Source: Novosphingobium indicum
GTDB taxonomy: Bacteria; Pseudomonadota; Alphaproteobacteria; Sphingomonadales; Sphingomonadaceae
Assembly (NCBI RefSeq): GCF_014645195.1
Contig: NZ_BMLK01000001.1
Span: 62,001 to 126,000, forward strand
DNA: 64,000 bases
Direction of reading: 5' to 3'
Part shown: positions 17,408-25,351 of the stretch, piece after piece
Layout of the letters: the number at the start of each line of letters is the position of its first letter
Position numbering within the stretch: position 1 is the stretch's first letter
Made by a program: the position numbers and the translations under genes
Notes under the pieces: generated by a model
The model's database searches: none
What the model saw: the letters and a program-made list of their open reading frames with translations, nothing else
What the model was told of the DNA's origin: nothing

Positions 17408-18612
17408 CGCACACCCAACCGCGCCAGAGTGCCCTTGGGAACCAGCACCAGCGCCTTGCCAGGTGCGCTCATGTCGCCGGCTATCTCCCGAGCCTGCTCG
17501 CCAGCCCCCCAGAACGTGTCGAAACGATTGGCACCCTTGATCGCGCCCCCCGTATCCTGCGCGACCCAAAGGCCATCGGCCTCACGGCGATCGAGATCCA
17601 GCCACACAGGCGCACCGAGCGGAACGAAGCGGGGATCGGCAGCGACCGAGGCATGGGGGCGAACCGGCACACTGAGCGCGCCGAGCGGGCCGTCGCCGGT
17701 CAATTCCCTGAAAAACACATAGGACTTGTTCTCATCCATGAGCGCTTTCCCTTCGGCGGGATGCTCGCGAATGTACTGCATGATACCCTGCATCGATGCC
17801 GGATACTGGCCCGGCCCATCGCCGATCAGACCCCGGTCGCGCATGACCTTGCCAATGCTGGTATAGGGCAAACCATTCTGGCCCGCATAGCCGATCCGCA
17901 TGACCGCACCATCGGGGGCCTTCAATCGTCCCGAGCCCTGGACCTGCAGGAAGAAGACCTCGACCGGGTCCTGAGCCCAGGCAATCTCGTGGCCGCGGCC
18001 CATGAGAGCGCCCTGCTCGATCGCCGCGCGGTCCCAATACGCGGTGAAGCGGCCATCGGCGTCGTAACGGCCGCGCGGCATCCGGCCATCGGCGAGAGGC
18101 TTCGCATCACCCGTTTTCGCGCGCACCAGATCGGGTGGCAGGCCGTAGACCGGGACGTCGAACCCGGGCTGACGGGTCCGCACGCCGGCGATTTCCGGCT
18201 CGTAATAGCCTGTAGCGTGAGCCTTGCCATCACCGACGCGGACCGTCTCGAAGTAGCTGAAAAAGAAAAGAATGGGTGAGCCAGTGCCCCAGTTTTCGGC
18301 AGCCGTACAGGCTGGCCGCCAATCTTCGGGACGCGTGAGCGCGCTGCCATCTGTACGCGACATGACGCGCGGACAGCTTTCGCGAAACGAGGCAAGCGCG
18401 CGCGCAGCTTCGGTAGCGGTCAGCGAGAGACGGGAAAGCGCTGGTCCACGTTCGACACCGAGTGCCACGGCGGTTTCCGCCGGCGGCAACTGGGCGCCAG
18501 GCTCGGGAGGAATGACGCTTGCGCAGGAAGACAGCGAGAGAAGGAATGCGACGACTGCCGACATCCTGGCCGGCTTGCGGTCAAGCCGCCTCGGCAGTCC
18601 CCCTCGCCGCAA
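17404..18612 (-). CDS. mltA: Membrane-bound lytic murein transglycosylase A
   Basis: 402 aa. MltA cleaves peptidoglycan glycan strands, making 1,6-anhydro ends, from the inner face of the outer membrane. MSAVVAFLLSLSSCAS gives a lipobox, so a start at Met17 (18564) is also possible. The MltA barrel domain includes GYYEPEIAGVRTRQPGFDVPVY and YWDRAAIEQGAL. The 3D-like catalytic domain has VAQDTGGAIKGANRFDTFWG, whose Asp residues include the catalytic acid. The next gene (smr) overlaps it. A strong terminator sits just upstream, at 18626-18652, suggesting either read-through from timA or a separate promoter. Confidence 0.92.
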   Translation of the reverse strand: MRRGGLPRRLDRKPARMSAVVAFLLSLSSCASVIPPEPGAQLPPAETAVALGVERGPALSRLSLTATEAARALASFRESCPRVMSRTDGSALTRPEDWRPACTAAENWGTGSPILFFFSYFETVRVGDGKAHATGYYEPEIAGVRTRQPGFDVPVYGLPPDLVRAKTGDAKPLADGRMPRGRYDADGRFTAYWDRAAIEQGALMGRGHEIAWAQDPVEVFFLQVQGSGRLKAPDGAVMRIGYAGQNGLPYTSIGKVMRDRGLIGDGPGQYPASMQGIMQYIREHPAEGKALMDENKSYVFFRELTGDGPLGALSVPVRPHASVAADPRFVPLGAPVWLDLDRREADGLWVAQDTGGAIKGANRFDTFWGAGEQAREIAGDMSAPGKALVLVPKGTLARLGVR

Positions 18613-18625
18613 TGCTCCAATCTCC

Positions 18626-18652
18626 GAAAAAGGGGGCCGGGCACCGGCCCCC
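18626..18652 (-). terminator. Rho-independent terminator between timA and mltA
   Basis: GGGGGCCGG (18632-18640) and CCGGCCCCC (18644-18652) form a perfect 9-base stem with a 3-base loop. Five A residues on the left give the U tract on minus-strand RNA. Confidence 0.75.
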
Positions 18653-18661
18653 GGAAAGCCC

Positions 18662-19351
18662 TCAGCCCTGGTCGGTCTCGTCCAGCAGCCAGTCGGGATC
18701 TGCCGAGTTCAGAGCGCGCTTGAACGTCCAGATGTCGACAGCTTCGATCGCATCGTCGAGCGAACCGGCTACCACCTGTCCCTCGGCATTGCGCGTCACG
18801 GCAGCAATGTCGGCACGGAAGCGCAGGGTGATGCGGGCCATGCCGCCGTCGACGCCCGCCGAAACCATGGCGCACTCTTCGATGCGCACCAAGCGGTTGT
18901 CGAGCGTTTCGCCAGCTTCGTTGCGGGCATCGATAGCACCGGCAAAGCTCTCGTAGACGTCGTCGTCGCACAAATGACGCAGCTCTTCCTTGTCGCCCTT
19001 CCAGAAGGCTTCAAGGACCATGCGATAGGCACCGCGCGCGCCTTCAAGAAAGGCGAAGGCGTCGAAGCGACGGTCGGCATTGGCGATTTCTGCAAGACCG
19101 CGCTCGACCGAGGGCGGAGCAAGCGGCATTTCGCGCGGGCGCAGGCCCTGCTCGGCGCGGCCACGCTCATCGCTCTTGGCATCAGGCTTGGCCTGAGCCG
19201 GGACACGCGGAGCACCCGGACGGCCCTGACGCCCTTCGAAGCGGCCCTGGATCGGCTCTTCCTCGTGCTCGGCACGACGGCCCAGCACAGAGTACAGCCG
19301 CAGCCCCAGGAATGCTGCGATCATGGCCAGGATCACTATTTCCGGTGTCAC
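18662..19351 (-). CDS. timA: Tim44/TimA family protein
   Basis: 229 aa from GTG 19351, chosen for the AAAGGAAC upstream and because the protein then starts VTPEIVILAMIAAFLGLRLY, a single N-terminal membrane anchor as in bacterial TimA. A charged linker (RFEGRQGRPGAPRVPAQAKP) is followed by the Tim44-like domain (FLEGARGAYRMVLEAFWKGD, CDDDVYESFAGAID). TimA is the bacterial relative of mitochondrial Tim44 with a membrane-associated role that is not well defined. It is divergent from secB, a common alphaproteobacterial arrangement. Confidence 0.88.
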   Translation of the reverse strand: MTPEIVILAMIAAFLGLRLYSVLGRRAEHEEEPIQGRFEGRQGRPGAPRVPAQAKPDAKSDERGRAEQGLRPREMPLAPPSVERGLAEIANADRRFDAFAFLEGARGAYRMVLEAFWKGDKEELRHLCDDDVYESFAGAIDARNEAGETLDNRLVRIEECAMVSAGVDGGMARITLRFRADIAAVTRNAEGQVVAGSLDDAIEAVDIWTFKRALNSADPDWLLDETDQG

Positions 19352-19616
19352 GTTCCTTTGTCCATCCTTCTTCTTGCGCGTGGCGGAAGCCCGAAGACTC
19401 ACGCTGCAATGCGTCAGCTTAGCCCGAGATAGGTACAGTTTACAAATGAACAACGCGTGAGCAGGCCGATCGGGGCAATTTTCCGGCGATCCGTTGCGGT
19501 TTTGGCCGCTCAAGCGCCTCCCGAGGCAAAAATCCCGGCGCACAGGTGTTCCACGCCGGGCGAAAATGCTCTAGGCGCGCCGGCTAACACAGAATTCTTT
19601 GCGGGAAACCTTACCA

Positions 19617-20129
19617 ATGGCCGACGAAGGCAACGTCATTTCCGATCTGAACCTGGGCAACGGCGAGGACACCGGTCCCTCGGCAGGCATCATTTCCCAG
19701 TACGTCAAGGATCTCTCGGTCGAGAACCCCAATTCGCCGCAGAGCTTCTCGTGGCAGGATCAGCCGCAGATCGACGTGCAATTCAACATCGGCGCGCGCG
19801 CGATCGACGGTGAGGTCCACGAGGTCGAACTCAAGATCACCTGCACCTCCAAGGCGGAAGCCGGCACGGCCTTCGTGGTGGACCTGAGCTACTGCGCGCT
19901 CGTGGGCATGCGCAATCTCGAGGAAGGCCAGTCGCACGCGTTCCTGTTCGCCGAAGCACCGCGCATCCTCTTCCCCTTCGCGCGCCGCGTGATCGCCGAT
20001 GCCGTGCGCGATGCCGGCTTCGCGCCCCTGATGCTCGAGCCGATCGACTTCAACGGCCTCTACGTCCAGCAGCTTCAGGCCCAGCAACAGGCCGATGCCA
20101 CGCAGGGCGAGCCGGTCGGCAACGCCTGA
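19617..20129 (+). CDS. secB: Protein-export chaperone SecB
   Basis: 170 aa from ATG 19617. SecB is a tetrameric cytoplasmic chaperone that holds precursors unfolded and delivers them to SecA. Signatures are SQYVKDLSVENPNSPQ, VQFNIGARAIDGEVHEVELK and AEAPRILFPFARRVIADAVR. The acidic N-terminal lead and long Gln-rich tail (QAQQQADATQGE) are typical of alphaproteobacterial SecB. It is followed 49 bases later by murJ. Confidence 0.95.
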   Translation: MADEGNVISDLNLGNGEDTGPSAGIISQYVKDLSVENPNSPQSFSWQDQPQIDVQFNIGARAIDGEVHEVELKITCTSKAEAGTAFVVDLSYCALVGMRNLEEGQSHAFLFAEAPRILFPFARRVIADAVRDAGFAPLMLEPIDFNGLYVQQLQAQQQADATQGEPVGNA

Positions 20130-20178
20130 CCGGCAAACGCTGACAACCGGCGCCTGACGGCCGCGGAAAGCTGAACGC

Positions 20179-21759
20179 ATGAGCCTCGTTCGCAATGTCG
20201 GAACGATCGGGGGGCTGACCGCGCTCAGCCGCGTCTTCGGCTTCGTGCGCGACATGCTGATCGCGCGCGTGCTGGGGGCCGGAATGGCCGCCGACGCCTT
20301 CCAGCTCGCCTTCGTGCTGCCCAATACCTTCCGCCGGCTTTTCGCGGAAGGCGCCTTCTCGGTCGCGTTCGTACCGATGTACACCCGCGCTCTCGCCGGA
20401 GAAGGCGGCGAGGAAGCAGCGGACCGGTTCGCGAATGATGTTCTGGCGGTCTTCATCTGGGTGCTGCTTGGCTTTTCCGCCGTGGCCATGCTGGTGATGC
20501 CCGGAATCGTCTGGCTGCTGGCCCGCGAGTATCAGGAAATCCCCGGCAAGTACGAACTCGCCGTCACCCTCTCGCGGATCACCTTTCCCTATCTCGGGCT
20601 GGTGAGCCTGGTGGCCATGCTGTCGGGCGTGCTCAATGCCCACTCGAAGTTCGCCCCCGGCGCCTTCGTGCCGGTCCTGCTCAACATCGTCCTGATCACC
20701 GGCATCATCACCGGCTATTTCATGCGCGAAGCCGGCGGCACGGACGTGACCGTGGCCTATGTGCAGGCGATTGCGGTCGCTGCGGCGGGCGTTGCCCAGT
20801 TGCTCTACATGGGCTGGGCCACGCGCAAGGCCGGCGTGACGCTCAAGATCACCCCGCCGCGCCTAACCCCCGAAGTGAAGCGGCTGGGCATGCTGATCCT
20901 GCCCGCGACGTTCGGCGCCGGCGTCTATCAGATCAGCCAGTTCGTCGACACGTTCTTCGCGACCTCGCTTCCGCAAGGCTCGCTCACGCTGCTCAAGTAC
21001 GCCGACCGGCTGAACCAGATGCCGCTCGGCATCGTCGGCATTGCCCTCGGCACCGCGATCCTGCCGATGCTCGCGCGCCACATCCAGAGCGGCGATTCGC
21101 GCGAGGCGCAGCGGCTGCAGGCCAATGCCGTGGAGATGGCAACGCTGCTGACAATTCCCGCTGCGGCTGCCCTGGCCATCTGCGCGCCTGCCTTCGTCAC
21201 CGCCTTCTTCGTCGGCGGAAAGATGACCGAGGCCAACGGCACGATCATGTCCAGCATCGTCGTCGCGCTCGTTGCCGGTCTGCCCAGCTACGTTCTGGTC
21301 AAAGTGTTCCAGCCCGGCTTCTTCAGTCGCGAGGATACGCGCACCCCGGTCTGGATCGCCGCAGGCACGCTGATCGTGAACATCGGCGTCAACATCGTGA
21401 TCGTGCCGATCTACGGTATCGTCGGCCTTGCCGCAGCGACGGCCTTTACCTCGACGCTTAACGTGCTGACGCTCTACACCATCCTGCAGATCCGCGGGTG
21501 GTTCCTCTTCACCGGCAAGCTGGCAGGACGGATCGCGCGGCAGATCGTCGCCACTGCAGCCATGAGCGGCGTCCTCTACATGCTGATGCCGCTGATGGCC
21601 GACCGCTATGGCGGCAATGTGTTCGAGAGGGTCTGGTCGCTCGGCCTTCTGTGCGGGGCCGGCATGGTTGTATTCTTCGGTGTCGCCTATGCCATCGGCG
21701 CGCTCGACAAGGACCTGCTCGCGCAGCTGCGCCGCCGCCGCTCCAAGCCTGCCGCCTGA
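20179..21759 (+). CDS. murJ: Lipid II flippase MurJ
   Basis: 526 aa with about 14 hydrophobic segments. MurJ (MviN) moves lipid II across the inner membrane for peptidoglycan synthesis. Evidence includes the N-terminal GTIGGLTALSRVFGFVRDML, FRRLFAEGAFSVAFVPMY (conserved Arg and Glu of the cavity), and FYALADTRTP-like region FFSREDTRTPVWIAAGTL. Length and layout are standard. It shares orientation with secB upstream and trpS downstream, with about 190 bases before the trpS start. Confidence 0.95.
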   Translation: MSLVRNVGTIGGLTALSRVFGFVRDMLIARVLGAGMAADAFQLAFVLPNTFRRLFAEGAFSVAFVPMYTRALAGEGGEEAADRFANDVLAVFIWVLLGFSAVAMLVMPGIVWLLAREYQEIPGKYELAVTLSRITFPYLGLVSLVAMLSGVLNAHSKFAPGAFVPVLLNIVLITGIITGYFMREAGGTDVTVAYVQAIAVAAAGVAQLLYMGWATRKAGVTLKITPPRLTPEVKRLGMLILPATFGAGVYQISQFVDTFFATSLPQGSLTLLKYADRLNQMPLGIVGIALGTAILPMLARHIQSGDSREAQRLQANAVEMATLLTIPAAAALAICAPAFVTAFFVGGKMTEANGTIMSSIVVALVAGLPSYVLVKVFQPGFFSREDTRTPVWIAAGTLIVNIGVNIVIVPIYGIVGLAAATAFTSTLNVLTLYTILQIRGWFLFTGKLAGRIARQIVATAAMSGVLYMLMPLMADRYGGNVFERVWSLGLLCGAGMVVFFGVAYAIGALDKDLLAQLRRRRSKPAA

Positions 21760-21787
21760 GGCTTCCAAACGCCGGCGTTTGTGCTAA

Positions 21788-21915
21788 GGGCCGCGCCATG
21801 CAGGCATTCTTGTCCCTCGAGAATCATGGCTGGCATACCGGCCGGGCGGCTTGGCGATGGCGCTGCGCCACACGCTGACCCATCCCCTCTGCCGTACGCT
21901 CTGAGCGCGCGGCCC
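21788..21915 (+). promoter_or_regulatory. Possible trpS leader: complementary 9-base arms around a Trp-rich uORF
   Basis: GGGCCGCGC (21788-21796) is perfectly complementary to GCGCGGCCC (21907-21915). The arms enclose a 26-codon reading frame with three Trp codons, and the downstream arm ends 35 bases before the trpS start. There is no obvious U-tract terminator, so if it is regulatory it would act on translation or anti-termination rather than by classic attenuation. Confidence 0.3.
21798..21878 (+). CDS. Possible Trp-rich leader peptide upstream of trpS
   Basis: 26 codons from ATG 21798: MQAFLSLENHGWHTG followed by RAAWRWRCATR and TGA. Three of the 26 residues are Trp (positions 12, 19, 21), many times the usual frequency, and the gene immediately downstream is tryptophanyl-tRNA synthetase. 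No strong Shine-Dalgarno sequence precedes it. It may be a regulatory uORF sensing charged tRNA-Trp, or an accident in GC-rich DNA where UGG is common. Confidence 0.3.
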   Translation: MQAFLSLENHGWHTGRAAWRWRCATR

Positions 21916-21950
21916 ATGCACTTTCCGCACGTTTCATGAAGGACGCACGC

Positions 21951-22970
21951 ATGCGTATCGTTTCCGGCATTCAGCCTACCGGCAACCTGCACCTCGGCAA
22001 TTACCTCGGCGCCATTCGCAACTGGGTGAAGATGCAGGACGACATGGCTGCACAGGGCGGCCAGAGCCTCTACTTCCTCGCAGACCTTCACGCGATCTCG
22101 ATGCCGCATGTTCCGGCCGAACTCACCGCCAACACCCGCGAGATGGTCGCCGCTCTGGTGGCCTGCGGCATCGACCCGGAACGCTCGATCCTGTTCAACC
22201 AAGCGCAGGTCCCGCAGCACGCCGAGCTGCAATGGCTGCTCAACGGCACTGCCCGCATGGGCTGGCTGAACCGCATGACGCAGTGGAAGGACAAGGCGGG
22301 CAAGAACCGCGAAGGCGCCTCGGTCGCGCTGTTCACCTACCCGGTGCTGCAGGCCGCCGACGTGTTGCTCTATCAGGCGACCCACGTTCCCGTGGGCGAG
22401 GACCAGAAGCAGCACCTCGAACTGGCGCGCGACATCGCGCAGAAGTTCAACAACGACTTCGCATCCGAGGAAAATCCGGTCTTCACGCTGCCCGATCCGA
22501 TCATCCCGCCCGAAGCCGCGCGCATCATGAGCCTGCGCAACGGTTCGGCGAAGATGAGCAAGTCCGATCCCTCGGACATGAGCCGCATCAACCTGACCGA
22601 CGATGCCGACACGATCATGCAGAAGATCAAAAAGGCCAAGACCGATCCGGAGCCGCTGCCGAGCGAGAAGGCAGGGCTGGAAGGGCGCGCTGAAGCGGCC
22701 AACCTCGCCGGTATCTATGCCGCCATGGCGGGCACTTCGGTCGAAGCGGTGCTGGCCGACTTCGGCGGCGAGGGCTTCGGCAAGTTCAAGCCGGCGCTGG
22801 GCGAGCTGCTGGTGGAAACGCTGGCACCGATCAACGATCGCTTCGTGCACTTGCGCGCGGACCACAGCGCGCTCGATGCTATCCTGAAGGCCGGTGCCGA
22901 GAAGGCCCGGACCCTCGCGATCCCGACGCTGGACAAGACTTACACCGCATTGGGACTGGTGCGCGGCTAA
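21951..22970 (+). CDS. trpS: Tryptophanyl-tRNA synthetase
   Basis: 339 aa from ATG 21951, with GAAGGA 7 bases upstream; an ATG five codons earlier overlaps that signal and is less likely. A class I synthetase that charges tRNA-Trp. The HIGH-type motif is HLGN at residues 14-17 ([14 protein letters not shown]), and KMSKS is at 201-205. FLADLHAIS and [25 protein letters not shown] are diagnostic for TrpS. Its stop overlaps the stop of the convergent MOSC gene by a few bases. Confidence 0.96.
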   Translation: MRIVSGIQPTGNLHLGNYLGAIRNWVKMQDDMAAQGGQSLYFLADLHAISMPHVPAELTANTREMVAALVACGIDPERSILFNQAQVPQHAELQWLLNGTARMGWLNRMTQWKDKAGKNREGASVALFTYPVLQAADVLLYQATHVPVGEDQKQHLELARDIAQKFNNDFASEENPVFTLPDPIIPPEAARIMSLRNGSAKMSKSDPSDMSRINLTDDADTIMQKIKKAKTDPEPLPSEKAGLEGRAEAANLAGIYAAMAGTSVEAVLADFGGEGFGKFKPALGELLVETLAPINDRFVHLRADHSALDAILKAGAEKARTLAIPTLDKTYTALGLVRG

Positions 22971-23623
22971 ACGCCGAGCAGTTTGGCTCGCCGTGCTTTC
23001 CACGGCTCGGCGAGTCCGGTGACGGCACCAAGCGCTTCCAGCCCATCACGGTCCTGCTTGTGGTCGCCAGCCACCAGCAGACCGAAGGTTCGCGCAACCG
23101 TCCATTCGGGATGAGGCCGTTCGAGCAGGGCGATCATATCGCCGGCTGCGGCCTCTCCTTCTTCCAGCACCCGGTAGTACCAACCCGCCCGCCGTGCCTT
23201 CACCATGCGTGCATTGACGGGCAGCCCCCCGAATCGGTGATCGAGTTTCCAGCAGGGCTGGCGGCCCTGGCTGACCTCGACCGTGGCCGTGCCGAACCGG
23301 TAGCGATCACCGATGCAGACCGTCTCCTCGGTCATGCCGTGGGTCGCGATGTTTTCGCCGAAAGCGCCATACTGATCCAGCAGCGGATGATCGCCGATCT
23401 GTGTGCGCCAGAAGGCATAGTGATCGTGCGGGTAATGATGGATCGCCTTGTCCGGACCGCCATGCACAGTGAGGTCGGCCTGTTCGTCGCCGGCAAGCCC
23501 CAGGCGATGCACGCGGACCGGCCCGTCGACCGGCGTCTTGGCAATGCCGCTGGGCTCGTCCGGCTTGCGGAAGGCCTGCACAGGGCCGCATTGCAGGGAA
23601 AGAACAGGGGTCGGACTCGTCAT
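22967..23623 (-). CDS. MOSC domain protein (YiiM-like)
   Basis: 218 aa. MOSC domains are beta-strand modules related to the molybdenum cofactor sulfurase C-terminus. Seen here: [60 protein letters not shown] and the conserved cysteine in [16 protein letters not shown]. This layout matches YiiM-type proteins, which in E. coli use molybdenum cofactor for 6-N-hydroxylaminopurine detoxification. It is convergent with trpS; the stop codons overlap. The start is the first ATG, and no better alternative is seen. Confidence 0.88.
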   Translation of the reverse strand: MTSPTPVLSLQCGPVQAFRKPDEPSGIAKTPVDGPVRVHRLGLAGDEQADLTVHGGPDKAIHHYPHDHYAFWRTQIGDHPLLDQYGAFGENIATHGMTEETVCIGDRYRFGTATVEVSQGRQPCWKLDHRFGGLPVNARMVKARRAGWYYRVLEEGEAAAGDMIALLERPHPEWTVARTFGLLVAGDHKQDRDGLEALGAVTGLAEPWKARRAKLLGV

Positions 23624-23826
23624 TTCGGCTCTCGCTTCCTACATGCAGGGCAACCGGTCGCGTCGCAGCCGGGTGTGCACGGCGAATGAACGCAATACAC
23701 GTTCCATCGCAGGCGGCCCACCATTCAACGGCTATTCATGGCGTTGTTTTTACGACAAGATCGCAAAGAACCGAAGCCATGCACCCGAGAGAACGGACGG
23801 GGCCCTTCGGGTTCGTGGAGCTTAGT

Positions 23827-24504
23827 ATGATGACAGACCAACCGATCTCGCATTTCGGCAAGCTCCGCCTTGCCGCGGCGGCCGTGCTGCTCTTGGCCCT
23901 TGCCGCATGCGCCACCCCCTTCAAGGCCGATGTTTCGCGCTTCCAGTCGCAACTTCCGGCCCCCACGGGCCAGACGTTCGCGATCGTCGCCGACGATCCG
24001 CAGCTCGCCGGCGGTCTCGAGTTCGCGCAGTACGCCGGTCTCGTGCAGACGCAGATGGCGGATCTCGGCTACACCCCGGTGGAAGACCCGAGCAAGGCCA
24101 CGCTGATCGTGCGCTTCGACTATGGTGTCGACAACGGGCGTGAACGCGTGCGCTCGACCGGTCCGAGCGGCTTCTGGGACCCGTGGTATGGATACCGGCC
24201 CTTCGGCATGTATCGTCCCTATCCCTACAGCTACTGGGGCAACCCATGGCACTATGGCTGGTACGATCCGTTCTTCGACAGCGGCCGGGGCATGGATTCC
24301 TACACCGTCTATACCAGCGGCATCTCGCTGAAGATCGACCGTGCCGCCGATGGCGAGCGGGTGTTCGAAGGCCAGGCCGAGGCCGTCTCGACCTCGAACC
24401 GCCTGCAGTACCTCGTGCCCAATCTGGTTGAAGCGATGTTTACCGGCTTCCCCGGGAACTCGGGCGAGACCGTGCGCATTACAGTGGCGCCGGAAAAGAA
24501 GTGA
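23827..24504 (+). CDS. DUF4136 lipoprotein
   Basis: 225 aa (ATG 23827 or 23830; GGAG lies about 8 bases upstream). The N-terminal LAAAAVLLLALAACATPF contains a lipobox with Cys28. The DUF4136 core is visible as QTFAIVADDPQLAGGLEFAQ, MADLGYTPVEDPSKATLIVR and YTSGISLKIDRAADGERVFE. A striking aromatic/Pro/Gly stretch (about residues 116-160, FWDPWYGYRPFGMY, YPYSYWGNPWHYGWY) interrupts it. DUF4136 lipoproteins are outer-membrane-linked proteins of unknown function. Followed by a good terminator. Confidence 0.8.
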   Translation: MMTDQPISHFGKLRLAAAAVLLLALAACATPFKADVSRFQSQLPAPTGQTFAIVADDPQLAGGLEFAQYAGLVQTQMADLGYTPVEDPSKATLIVRFDYGVDNGRERVRSTGPSGFWDPWYGYRPFGMYRPYPYSYWGNPWHYGWYDPFFDSGRGMDSYTVYTSGISLKIDRAADGERVFEGQAEAVSTSNRLQYLVPNLVEAMFTGFPGNSGETVRITVAPEKK

Positions 24505-24552
24505 CATGACCTGATTGGCTCCCCTCCTGCAGATGCAGTGGGAGACACCGAG

Positions 24553-24592
24553 GGACGGGTCCGGCGCGAATAGCGGCGGGCCCGTCCTTTGT
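24553..24592 (+). terminator. Terminator after DUF4136 gene
   Basis: GGACGGG (24553-24559) pairs with CCCGTCC (24581-24587), followed by TTTGTT. The loop is long (21 bases) with internal GC pairing possible. Confidence 0.6.
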
Positions 24593-24648
24593 TATGATGG
24601 AAGCATCTTCAGGCTGCGAGGAACCGGACACTTCCCTTGAACACGTTC

Positions 24649-24807
24649 ATGGCCATCATGTCGCAGCTCTTCTGGGGCGTGACGGTGGGGGCGCTGTCCT
24701 CCAGCTTTTCCTTTCTCGCGAAAAGCGTGATCGTCGTGGCCGGACTGGGAGGGGCCGGATGGCTTGGCCTCAAGCGCAGGCGCAACCGTCGGCACGACGA
24801 CGACTGA
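24649..24807 (+). CDS. Possible small single-pass membrane protein
   Basis: 52 aa from ATG 24649 (a TTG four codons earlier is possible): MAIMSQLFWGVTVGALSSSF, then a hydrophobic LAKSVIVVAGLGGAGWLGL and a strongly basic then acidic tail KRRRNRRHDDD. The positive-inside pattern at the tail looks deliberate, and the overlapping minus-strand frame reads as nonsense. No Shine-Dalgarno sequence is convincing and no family is recognised. It is below the length usually annotated. Confidence 0.35.
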   Translation: MAIMSQLFWGVTVGALSSSFSFLAKSVIVVAGLGGAGWLGLKRRRNRRHDDD

Positions 24808-24868
24808 TAAAACGCGATCGCGCGCCGCGGCGGCTGGCAAAAATGCCTGCCCGTGCCCTTCCTGACGT

Positions 24869-25351
24869 TCAGTTCCCCAGCGAGACCACGCCGCCGGTCG
24901 ATCCGAACCCGCCTTCACCGCGCACGGTCTCGTCGAGCTCTTCCACCGGGAGCCAGCTGGCCCGCGTCACCGGAGCCAGCACGAGCTGCGCCACGCGGTC
25001 GCCGCGGCGAATTTCGAAAGCGGCCGTCCCGTGGTTGATGAGAATGACCTTCAGCTCGCCGCGATAGTCTGAATCGATCGTGCCCGGCGTGTTCGGCACC
25101 GTGATCCCATGCTTGAGCGCGAGACCCGAGCGCGGGCGAACCTGAATCTCGAAACCGTGCGGGATGGCTACGGCCAGCCCGGTTGCCACGGCATGGCGTG
25201 CGCCAGGGGAAATACTCACATCCTCCGCCGAGACCACGTCCATCCCGGCCGCGCCTTCGGTGGCATAGGCCGGCAAGGCCAGGCCCTCTCCGTGGGGCAG
25301 CACCTTGATCGGCACGGGAACTTCGGTGCCGGAATTGTCAGACGAGTGCAT
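24869..25351 (-). CDS. dut: dUTP diphosphatase
   Basis: 160 aa from ATG 25351, which lies inside the end of coaBC (14-base overlap), so the two are translationally coupled. Dut hydrolyses dUTP to dUMP, keeping uracil out of DNA and feeding dTMP synthesis. The five trimeric dUTPase motifs are present: [50 protein letters not shown] and the C-terminal EGGFGSTG. coaBC-dut coupling is common in proteobacteria. Confidence 0.95.
   Translation of the reverse strand: MHSSDNSGTEVPVPIKVLPHGEGLALPAYATEGAAGMDVVSAEDVSISPGARHAVATGLAVAIPHGFEIQVRPRSGLALKHGITVPNTPGTIDSDYRGELKVILINHGTAAFEIRRGDRVAQLVLAPVTRASWLPVEELDETVRGEGGFGSTGGVVSLGN

Noticed and set aside
21767..21780. AAACGCCGGCGTTT palindrome after murJ as a terminator
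   Set aside because: It is a perfect 14-base palindrome with no loop and no T tract, so it cannot act as a normal hairpin terminator.
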